Below, piece after piece: positions 8,707-16,137 of a stretch of DNA of 64,000 bases. This DNA comes from JAVKSL01 sp039583695. Its GTDB lineage: Bacteria; Actinomycetota; Acidimicrobiia; Acidimicrobiales; JAJPHD01. Location of the stretch: contig JAVKSL010000002.1 of assembly GCA_039583695.1 (NCBI GenBank), forward strand, positions 1-64,000, read 5' to 3'. Made by a program: the position numbers and the translations under genes. Below the pieces are notes generated by a model. It had not been told where the DNA came from and made no database searches. It saw nothing but the letters and a program-made list of their open reading frames with translations. Position 1 is the first letter of the stretch, and every line of letters starts with the position of its first letter.

Positions 8707-10350
8707 TCATATGGCACGATAACGCCGGGACCTTGTATTGCCTTCCGCTACCAGATGCTCAGTTCTCGCCAAGTCGTTAAGCAGATGGCGGACGACGACA
8801 AGCTGTTCGCCGAGCAGCGCCGCCCCCTCCACGGTGGAGATGCTTCCCCTGCGACGTGCCTCGTTTAGTAGTAGGTGACGTTTGCGGGCCTGTGCCTCCA
8901 CGCCGCTCGCTCCCGCCCGCAGGATGACCTCCTCTGATAGCACGTAGTGGCTCCCACCTCGCTCGCCGCGCCGTCGAAGCAATCCCTTGGCCACTGCAGC
9001 AGCGAGCACGGTCGATGCGTTGACATCCTCGATGCTCGAGCGCAGCCGGCGACTGGTGACCAAACCCTCATCCCGGGCGATAAGCAAGGCAAGGCGCTCG
9101 GCCACAGTCAAGTCAAGGTGGCCCAGGGTGGCGAGCCACACCTGATCCTCCAAGCCGACCCTGAAGCGGTTAAAGAGCGTCACGGTGACCGAGGTCGGCG
9201 TCGGATCGATGACGGGGGGCTCCATCAGGCGCTTAGCCATTTCCTCGAACATACGATCGATGCCCTCGCCGTACTCCTCGACAAGACCCATGGTCTTAAG
9301 GACCCGCATGATCCGACGGTTGCGTGAGAAGTGGTCGCTTCGAATGTTGTCGAGCGTGATAGGTCCAGGTAGCGGGCCGGGACTGCGAATCTCAACCCGA
9401 TCATCCCAGATCGTCACGTCGGTCGTCGTACCAGCCATTGCGTAGTCCCGGTGGGCCAAGGCGTTGAGGACGGCTTCTCGTAGCGCCCGGACGGGGTACT
9501 CGGGCATGGCTTCGCGCCGCGTCCCGACCACGACTTCGTACGATTTCGTGTGCTGGGCGATGAAGGCGAGCGCGTCGTCGGCCACCGTGACGAGCGGACC
9601 CCGCAACTCCGCTCGGGCCAGAGTTACGCCCGCTATTGGCCCTAGCCCAGCCCTGCGAACAGCTTGCACCGCAGCCCCAGAGACCGTCTTGGCGGGCTCG
9701 TCGGCAAAGAGCAACGCCGCGGCTACTCGGATCGTCGGATGGGAGCCGGGACCGTTGTTATCAGCAACCCCAAGATCGACCAAGGCCCTCAGGGCTCCCT
9801 GGCCCCTGCGGACCCTCGGCCGGCCTGCGCAGTCAAGCGCCCGATTGAGCGCTGTCAAGTCGATTTCGTCCAGACTGAGTGACGCTTCGGCCTCCTCGGC
9901 GGACTGCGTGTCGCGGCTCCGCACGAATCGCACGAGCTGTTCGTTGCGTAGGGGCAGGTTTTCGCTGCCAACCCGGCGAAGGAGCCTTCCATCAGGAGTT
10001 GTGATGATGCGACCCGCCACTTCGGGAATGCTGACCAAGGTGACGCGGGCATCGCCTACGGTCATCTCCCGCAGATCGACCTCGATATCGCAGTCAGCAG
10101 CGGCTCGGGTTACGTTGTCGTGGGTCGTCTGGGACAGGGGGCACCCCACAATCTCTCGGGCGTCGGTAACCCCGAGTACGGCCAAGCCACCCGACGCCAT
10201 CGCGAACGCCACGAACAGCTCTCGTAGCTCGCTGCGTGGCGCTCCCCTCTTGAAGTCGAGAACCTCCGTCTCGAGATCCCCGACCAGTGCCCAGAAATCC
10301 AACTCGGATAGCTGATCTGGCAAGTCTGCCAGTTGCGGAACGGTTGCCAC
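8707..10350 (-). CDS. AlbA_2 (Schlafen-type) DNA-binding and ATP-binding domain protein
   Basis: A protein of about 547 residues. An N-terminal AlbA_2 domain (ETEVLDFKRG, then GGLAVLGVTDAREIVG) is followed by a GHKL-like ATP-binding segment (LREAVLNALAHRDYAM, then DDRVEIRSPGPLPGPI) and C-terminal winged-helix segments. Proteins of this build act as transcriptional regulators or in phage defence. The frame is open further upstream to 10,662. GTG 10,350 is preferred because the conserved domain starts soon after and a palindrome suited to operator function lies just upstream. It is separated from the BREX operon by a 308-bp gap and probably forms its own unit. Confidence 0.75.
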   Translation of the reverse strand: MATVPQLADLPDQLSELDFWALVGDLETEVLDFKRGAPRSELRELFVAFAMASGGLAVLGVTDAREIVGCPLSQTTHDNVTRAAADCDIEVDLREMTVGDARVTLVSIPEVAGRIITTPDGRLLRRVGSENLPLRNEQLVRFVRSRDTQSAEEAEASLSLDEIDLTALNRALDCAGRPRVRRGQGALRALVDLGVADNNGPGSHPTIRVAAALLFADEPAKTVSGAAVQAVRRAGLGPIAGVTLARAELRGPLVTVADDALAFIAQHTKSYEVVVGTRREAMPEYPVRALREAVLNALAHRDYAMAGTTTDVTIWDDRVEIRSPGPLPGPITLDNIRSDHFSRNRRIMRVLKTMGLVEEYGEGIDRMFEEMAKRLMEPPVIDPTPTSVTVTLFNRFRVGLEDQVWLATLGHLDLTVAERLALLIARDEGLVTSRRLRSSIEDVNASTVLAAAVAKGLLRRRGERGGSHYVLSEEVILRAGASGVEAQARKRHLLLNEARRRGSISTVEGAALLGEQLVVVRHLLNDLARTEHLVAEGNTRSRRYRAI

Positions 10351-10658
10351 AGCTGTCAACTTAGCACTAAGTTGGCCCCGAAGAACCCGCGTGAAGACTT
10401 GATAGGGCAAGTTGTTGCAATGCGGGGCTGCCATCGGATGCCGCGAACCACTGCCGTCGCAGGCTGACGACGACCTCTGTACGCCGCTGCAGCGGCGAGG
10501 ATGCCTCTCAAGTGCGTGGGACGAGCAGGACAGGGGGCGAGGCGGACGACCACGGCAAAGCGCGAGCTCGTGGGGATCAGCTTGCGATGAGTGTTGCTGC
10601 AACGACACGACACCAACCCAGCTCTGGGCAGAACTGGGCTCGAAGCGGACACTCGTGA
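10351..10658. other. Intergenic region between the AlbA_2 gene and the BREX operon end
   Basis: About 310 bp containing the palindrome at 10,357-10,374 and the presumed promoter of the AlbA_2 gene. No other feature can be supported. An in-frame extension of the AlbA_2 frame crosses it, but its sequence does not look conserved. Confidence 0.4.
10357..10374. promoter_or_regulatory. Palindromic operator upstream of the AlbA_2 protein gene
   Basis: CAACTTAG and CTAAGTTG form perfect 8-bp arms around a 2-nt spacer, 7 nt upstream of the chosen GTG start. The position suggests autoregulation by the adjacent AlbA_2 protein. Confidence 0.45.
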
Positions 10659-11071
10659 TCAAGCCAGAGGATGCTGCCGAGCAACGTCTCGGACCGCCGA
10701 CACGACGCGCTCGGCCGCGTCAAGCACGCGCTGCGCCGCCGTCTGGCTCACCTCCTCCTGGTCCGCCGGATACCCCCGTCGATGGTCCACGGGCTCAGCA
10801 GGTCGAGGTCGCTGCGGTCGAACCTGCGCTGGTCCTCGTCTGGTAGCTGCCTGGCAAGTTGGACAAGATTGTGTACCATGCGGATGAGCACACCCCGCCA
10901 GATCTGGAGGACCTTCAGCGCCTTCTCCGCAGCCAAATGCGCGTGGAAGCACGAGACCCGTCCTGGCAGCTCGGGGTCCGCGGCGATCACCGCCGCCACT
11001 GCCAGCTCCTCGCCTGCCTCCTCGAGCCAGCGCTGGGCCTCTGCTAGCTCCTCAGGCGACGGTGCGCACAT
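10659..11071 (-). pseudogene. HEPN-domain toxin HepT, interrupted by a frameshift
   Basis: The N-terminal 100 residues read as a HEPN helical bundle (CFHAHLAAEKALKVLQIW, then the RMVHNLVQLARQL region with the basic-His motif). The frame then hits a stop after IDGG. In another frame the typical HEPN C-terminus continues (YPADQEEVSQTAAQRVLDAA, ending at 10,659). The switch coincides with a run of five C at 10,773-10,777, so a one-base indel or a sequencing error is likely. The gene overlaps mntA by 20 nt and is last in the BREX operon. If intact, HepT would be an RNase held in check by MntA. Confidence 0.65.
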
Positions 11072-11414
11072 GGACCACTAAGCCTTCGTGAGCTGGCCAA
11101 TAGACCATGGTCCCATTCACATCTCGGCCCGCCTCGAACTCGGCAACATCGGTGACGAAGATGTCGAACGGCACGGGGGCCGTGCTGGCAGCCATCAACT
11201 TCGCCTTGGCCTCCATCCGCTGACCCTTCTCGAGGTGGTCGAACACCACCATCAGGTCGAGGTCGCTGTCCGGTCCCTCCTCGCCGCGGGCCACCGAACC
11301 GAACAGGATGATCCTGACCGGATCACAACTGGCCAGCAGTTCACGGACCACCTGCGGCAGCCAGGCCCGCAACGAGGAGTTCTCCGGATCCGATCGGCGG
11401 GTCCCGGGAGTCAT
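11052..11414 (-). CDS. Minimal nucleotidyltransferase MntA, antitoxin of a HEPN/MNT pair
   Basis: A 120-residue protein with the DNA polymerase beta-type motif GSVARGEEGPDSDLDLMVV, whose aspartates bind the metal ions for nucleotide transfer. In HEPN/MNT toxin-antitoxin systems the MNT protein AMPylates and silences the HEPN RNase. The ATG overlaps the brxL stop by 4 nt (ATGA), and the 3' end overlaps hepT by 20 nt, so it is translated as part of the BREX operon. Confidence 0.85.
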   Translation of the reverse strand: MTPGTRRSDPENSSLRAWLPQVVRELLASCDPVRIILFGSVARGEEGPDSDLDLMVVFDHLEKGQRMEAKAKLMAASTAPVPFDIFVTDVAEFEAGRDVNGTMVYWPAHEGLVVHVRTVA

Positions 11415-13834
11415 GTCCGCACCCTCTCACTCGCAATGGCGCCGAGCGCTTCCTTCATCTCCCGGGCGGTGGCAAATCGCTCGGAGCGCGAAGACGCGCA
11501 CGCCTTGAGGAGGAACTCGGCCAGGCTCGGTTCCAGATCGGGCCGCCACGCCCTCGGGTCGACCACCTGGTCGCCGGGAGACTGCCACGAGCTGGGGTAG
11601 GGGTGATTTCCCTCGCAGAGCAGCTCATAAAGCACCACGCCCACCGCGAAGAGGTCGGTGGAGACATCCCAGCGGGTGAGGTTGGCGTCGGGTGGCTGGT
11701 AAGGCGGCGTACCGGACTGGGTGTGCACTGCGTCGCCAGCACGAGATGCAATGTTGAAGTCGAGCAGCTTGGCACCGCTGTCGGTGATAATGATGTTGAG
11801 TGGCTTGATGTCCCGGTGGACCAGGCCGGCCTCGGCAAGCGCCATCAACTCGTGATACTCGGCTTCGGACAGTTCCCCGGTGGCCTTCTTGTGGTCCAGC
11901 TCGCCCAGACGAACCGAGTCCGGATGGATCGCAACCAGGGCGTCCAACACGTCGAGCATCGCGACCAGCGCCACTCGGTCGCCCATCCGACGCTTTCCCG
12001 TCGTAAAGGTGGCGAGCAACTCGCCCTCGACGAACTCAGTGACCAGATACCAGCTACCGCTCTCCATCTGGGCGGCCCAGTACACCTTGACCACGTGGGG
12101 ATGGTCGACCCTGCGTAGCGCTTTGATCTCCCGACGGACTGACTCGTCGGCCCCCGCGCACTCGAAGACCTTGAGGGCCCGCTCTGCGTCTTCGACGATG
12201 TCACGAACCCGGTAGACCTTGGAGAACCCGCCTTGGCCGAGCAGCGCCAGAACCTCGAAACGACCCTCGATCACGTCACCGATCTCATAGTCAACCGCCC
12301 GGGAGGGTGCGGGGGCGGCGGGCGGCGGGGCGGCGGCGGCGGCGGCGAAACCCAGGCGATTCCCCACGGTCTCTGCGCAGTAGACCACCTTCTCCGGCCG
12401 CTCCCCCACCCGGTAGCTGAGATCAAGCTGCCCGAACTCGTCGGCGCCGATCGATGCTTGAGCCTCCTTGACCCGCCGGCGCAGCTCCAGGGCAAGCTCG
12501 GCGCACCACGCCAGGGCGTCGTCGGGGACCACCATGGAAGGATCCGGCCAGCACAGCTTCAACAGGCCGTTGACCGTGTTGTTGGCCGCCTTGCGGTCCC
12601 GGCCACTCAGGCCGGCCCCCCACTCCAGTCGATCCTGGATAACGTCAAGGCGGGAGGTGCGCCTCAGCTGGCTCCAGCACTCGGCAAGAAAGTCACTCAC
12701 CAAGCCGAAGTGGCTGGTGAAGTGCGAAGGGTCGAGCTTGGGCACGTCCCAACCCGGCAGGTAGGCATGAATCCGGTCGTGGAATGCGGTGTCATCGCGC
12801 ATCTCCCGGGGCAAGGGTCCGAACAGGTGACCCCGGCGCAGCTGCTCGCTCACGCCCACGTCGAAGTTGCCCACCATCACGATCCCGCCGTCGGCGCGGA
12901 TGGACTCCTTGCCGCGACTGAACTCGCCGGACTCCATGTAACCCTTGAGGATGTTCACCCCGTCCTTGCTGTCGAACGAGACACCCGAGACCTCGTCGAA
13001 GCAGATCACGTCGTACTGCGCGACCAGGCCGCGCCGCCCGGTGGCGTTGTTGACGAACATCGCCGCCACCGTGGCCTTGCCGCCCGAGACGAGGTGCGCG
13101 TAGGGCGACACCTGCTGGAACAGGTGGGACTTGCCCGTGCCCCGCGGCCCGAGCTCGACCGCGTTGTAGTTGCCCACCACAAAGGGGACCATCCGGGCGA
13201 TGAGCACATCACACTGGCGGGCGGTGAACCGGTCGGGCTCGAAGCCGACGCTTCGCAACAGCAGCGCGCGCCACTCGTCGAGGCTGAAGCGTGCCCGGCC
13301 GGCCACGAACACGTCGAGGGCGTCCCGGGTCGACATCTGGATCGGTCGCACCGAGTCGACCCGGAATGCCGGCTCTCCCGACTCCCGAGCGGGTGCCCCG
13401 ATGTACTCCAAGCCGACCTCGGCATAGAAGCCGCCGGTGAGCATCCGGTCGTTCTCGTTTACCAGCTGGTCTGCGATCTGGATGTCGCCGAGCTGCAGGC
13501 TGGGCAGCTCGGCCTTGTAGGCGTCAGAGCGCGAGTCCAGCCTGGCCCGCAGGAGGTCGATGACCTTGACCTGGCCCTTCTCCCGGGCACGCGACTTGAA
13601 CAGCTCCTCCTCGCCCGCCCGAACCGTGCGCTCCTTCATCGAGCGCTCGACCACCGCTAGGCCCTGGGCGATCTCGTCGGGGTCGGTGGTGGCGCAGTAG
13701 CGACCGAGCAGGAACTCCCCTACGTAGGTGGGTACGGGGTACTGGCCCCGGAAGCGCTGGGCCAGATCCTTCCTTACCAGGTAGCCCTCGAAAGCATCGG
13801 AGGCCAGGCGGTCGAGCGCATCCAGGCCGCTCAC
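11411..13834 (-). CDS. brxL: BrxL AAA+ protein fused to a Ser/Thr protein kinase
   Basis: An 807-residue two-part protein. Residues 1 to about 490 match BrxL of BREX: an N-terminal DNA-binding-type region, Walker A GPRGTGKS (229-236), Walker B VICFDE (276-281), and the LFGPLPREMRDDTAFHDRIHAY-like block. An Ala/Pro-rich linker (about 498-515) leads to a Hanks-type kinase: glycine loop GQGGFSKV (533-540), Lys555 in ALKVF, HRDIKPLN (673-680), DFN in place of DFG (692-694), and SGTPPYQPPD in the activation segment. The Lon-like C-terminal domain of type 1 BrxL is absent; the kinase sits in its place. GTG 13,834 overlaps the pglZ stop by 4 nt. Confidence 0.92.
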   Translation of the reverse strand: MSGLDALDRLASDAFEGYLVRKDLAQRFRGQYPVPTYVGEFLLGRYCATTDPDEIAQGLAVVERSMKERTVRAGEEELFKSRAREKGQVKVIDLLRARLDSRSDAYKAELPSLQLGDIQIADQLVNENDRMLTGGFYAEVGLEYIGAPARESGEPAFRVDSVRPIQMSTRDALDVFVAGRARFSLDEWRALLLRSVGFEPDRFTARQCDVLIARMVPFVVGNYNAVELGPRGTGKSHLFQQVSPYAHLVSGGKATVAAMFVNNATGRRGLVAQYDVICFDEVSGVSFDSKDGVNILKGYMESGEFSRGKESIRADGGIVMVGNFDVGVSEQLRRGHLFGPLPREMRDDTAFHDRIHAYLPGWDVPKLDPSHFTSHFGLVSDFLAECWSQLRRTSRLDVIQDRLEWGAGLSGRDRKAANNTVNGLLKLCWPDPSMVVPDDALAWCAELALELRRRVKEAQASIGADEFGQLDLSYRVGERPEKVVYCAETVGNRLGFAAAAAAPPPAAPAPSRAVDYEIGDVIEGRFEVLALLGQGGFSKVYRVRDIVEDAERALKVFECAGADESVRREIKALRRVDHPHVVKVYWAAQMESGSWYLVTEFVEGELLATFTTGKRRMGDRVALVAMLDVLDALVAIHPDSVRLGELDHKKATGELSEAEYHELMALAEAGLVHRDIKPLNIIITDSGAKLLDFNIASRAGDAVHTQSGTPPYQPPDANLTRWDVSTDLFAVGVVLYELLCEGNHPYPSSWQSPGDQVVDPRAWRPDLEPSLAEFLLKACASSRSERFATAREMKEALGAIASERVRT

Positions 13835-16137
13835 CGGTTGCTCCCCACAGTCACATCGCGCTGAGCCAGGACCTTGCCGTCCGCACCGACCAGGACCACG
13901 AATGCACCCTCTCCCTGGTGGGCCTCGTCGGGCACGATCAGTGAGATCCTTCCAGCGCCGACAGCCTCCTGGGCGGCTTCGGCAATGCTGGTCCTCGGAT
14001 CGCCCGGCATGGCTCGAAGGTCAACCACGACGCCATCCCCGACACCGTCGACCTCGACCCGGCAGAGCAGGTTGAGCCACTTGACCGCGAGGATCTCCGG
14101 GCGCCCCCTGGCCCGGCCAGCGTCGCCAAGGGTGACCGTCATCCTGGGGACGAAGCACTCCTGGGGGCTGACACCGCCGTGTTCGTAGGACTTGTTGGCC
14201 TCGAAGCAGGTAATGCCAGAAGCGACAGCGATGCGGACCTCGGGGTCCCAGAACCACGGCACCGTGGGCGCATCCACGCTCGCCCCTGGCTTGAGGCGGG
14301 CGCAGCGCCCCTTCTTGGCAGCAGTGGTGGCGACAGGCAACTCCACCTTCTCCATACCACGCGGCAAAAGGATCCAGCCATGGTCGGTCACTACATCCAC
14401 CCTGGCCCAGCCGGCGTCCAGCAGCCCTCGGATGCGCCCGGCGATCCCCTCCACATCCCCATCGAGGAATTGAGCCAGGCGCGCCCCCGTCCTGTGCCCA
14501 CTCTCGTCCAGCGTGCCCGCTTCCGTCCACCCGGTGCCACTGGGGTCGCCGGTGTCTGAGCCGAGCAATACTTGCACCCCGTTGGCCGCCATGAGGGAGC
14601 GCAAAACGTCGATCTCTGCCGCCGCGCCGTTGCTGTTCGCGGCGCACAGCTTCGGCCCGGCGCGCAAGGCCGCGTCGGCTACCGGGACAAGCGCTGCCTT
14701 GGCGGTGTGGGTGACGGTAGGGAGCGCGGCGAGGCTGGTCCCCACCTCGACGCCGAGGCCGGCGCCGGCCAGACGGTCCGCCAGCCGGTGAGCCACGTCC
14801 AGGCGCAGGCCGTCGACGAACACCGTGACCGTGCCGGGCGAGGTGGAGGCCGGCGGCCCGGGCCGGTAGCCGCCAGCGGTTGGGCCGATCAGAGACAGGA
14901 GAGCTTTGGCGCCCGCCTCCAGCCACGTCCGGTACATCGCCAGCACCGCCGAGCACACCCCTGACCAGTCGGCCGAGGTGTCCACCGCCGCCAAAGCTCG
15001 GAGCGCTGCGTCGTCGGCCCGCCAGCCGCGGGTCTCGTAGTCGGCCACCATCTGAGCCAGATCCCCTGAGGCGAGAGGCTGGGCGGTTAGCAGGGCAAGC
15101 GAAGTGAGCTGCTCCAGAGCGAAGGCCAGGGGTGCCTTGTCCAGCTTGCCCCACACGGTGCTGCGTCGGGGAGAATGCTCTGCGTCGAGCAGTGCTACCT
15201 CCGAGCGCGCCTTGTCCGGGGTGAGTGCCTGGAATGCCGCCAGCTGGGCTCGGAGGCCATCTTCCGCACCTGTGTTAACCTGTGGCCACGAGTCCGTGTC
15301 CTCGACCAGCAGGCCCCCGGGACCCGTGCGTGCCAGCAACTCGTAGATGCCGGGCCAGTGCTCGGGAACCTCGGCAAAGCGTTCCCAAGCCAGTGCCCAC
15401 TTGCCTCGACGGCGAGCCAGCTTGCGCGCCGCGGTGACCTCGCCGTCCCCATTGGGGTCAAAGCCGTAGTCCGCCTTGCAGGTCTGCACGAATGCCGTCC
15501 ACTGCGCCCGATCGAGGCGTGCGGGCAGGGACCCCGGATCATCCAGCCAGCCGAGCAGGCTGCCAACCGGGTCAGGCTCGATAAGGTCGCGGAAGAAGGC
15601 TGCATCCAGGACACGTGCTGCCAGTCGGTCCATCGGCTGACCGAGCAGGCGGGGCAGAGCGTCGCCCAACATGGCCTTGGTTTCGGTGTCGCGCCCGACG
15701 CTGAGGCCTAGGCCGTGCTCGCGCTCGGCCAGTAGGGCACGCACCGACCAGTCCCGGTCGTGCGGGTTGGAGAACCACTGGGAGCGATACTGCAGCTCGG
15801 CTATCGGGGCCAAGTTCCTTGGACAGTCCTCTACCGCCCGCAGCTGGCTGCGCGACACCCCCGGAAGGTAGACAACGGGGGGCCGGTCCCCCAGTCCGGC
15901 GTCTACCGTGCGGGCCACCACGCAGCGGATCCAGTAAGCCGGACCCCGCCGGGCAGACGGAGCGAACTCCCCGAGGCAGACCACCGGCACTCTCTCACCG
16001 ATCCTTGCCATAGCCTGGCACCATTGGGCATCCTCGTCCGGCCACAGCAGGGCCACGGGCGCCACGACCGCGTCGGGGTTGTAGTCGAGCGCGTCGATCA
16101 GGCAGGCGATGATCCGGTCGAGCACGGTCTCACTCAC
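13831..16137 (-). CDS. pglZ: BREX alkaline-phosphatase-fold protein PglZ
   Basis: A 768-residue protein with the PglZ domain in its C-terminal half: VFVDGLRLDVAHRLA (around 439-453), VVTDHGWILLPRG (around 582-594), and EHGGVSPQECFVP (652-664), which carry the metal-binding residues of the alkaline phosphatase superfamily. PglZ is a core component of every BREX type and is needed for both defence and methylation. The sequence resembles the type B subgroup. GTG 16,137 overlaps the pglX stop by 4 nt, and the 3' end overlaps brxL by 4 nt. Confidence 0.93.
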   Translation of the reverse strand: MSETVLDRIIACLIDALDYNPDAVVAPVALLWPDEDAQWCQAMARIGERVPVVCLGEFAPSARRGPAYWIRCVVARTVDAGLGDRPPVVYLPGVSRSQLRAVEDCPRNLAPIAELQYRSQWFSNPHDRDWSVRALLAEREHGLGLSVGRDTETKAMLGDALPRLLGQPMDRLAARVLDAAFFRDLIEPDPVGSLLGWLDDPGSLPARLDRAQWTAFVQTCKADYGFDPNGDGEVTAARKLARRRGKWALAWERFAEVPEHWPGIYELLARTGPGGLLVEDTDSWPQVNTGAEDGLRAQLAAFQALTPDKARSEVALLDAEHSPRRSTVWGKLDKAPLAFALEQLTSLALLTAQPLASGDLAQMVADYETRGWRADDAALRALAAVDTSADWSGVCSAVLAMYRTWLEAGAKALLSLIGPTAGGYRPGPPASTSPGTVTVFVDGLRLDVAHRLADRLAGAGLGVEVGTSLAALPTVTHTAKAALVPVADAALRAGPKLCAANSNGAAAEIDVLRSLMAANGVQVLLGSDTGDPSGTGWTEAGTLDESGHRTGARLAQFLDGDVEGIAGRIRGLLDAGWARVDVVTDHGWILLPRGMEKVELPVATTAAKKGRCARLKPGASVDAPTVPWFWDPEVRIAVASGITCFEANKSYEHGGVSPQECFVPRMTVTLGDAGRARGRPEILAVKWLNLLCRVEVDGVGDGVVVDLRAMPGDPRTSIAEAAQEAVGAGRISLIVPDEAHQGEGAFVVLVGADGKVLAQRDVTVGSNR

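Noticed and set aside
12233..13660. Long plus-strand open frame antisense to brxL
   Set aside because: High-GC third-position shadow of the minus-strand gene; no recognisable domain and no start context.
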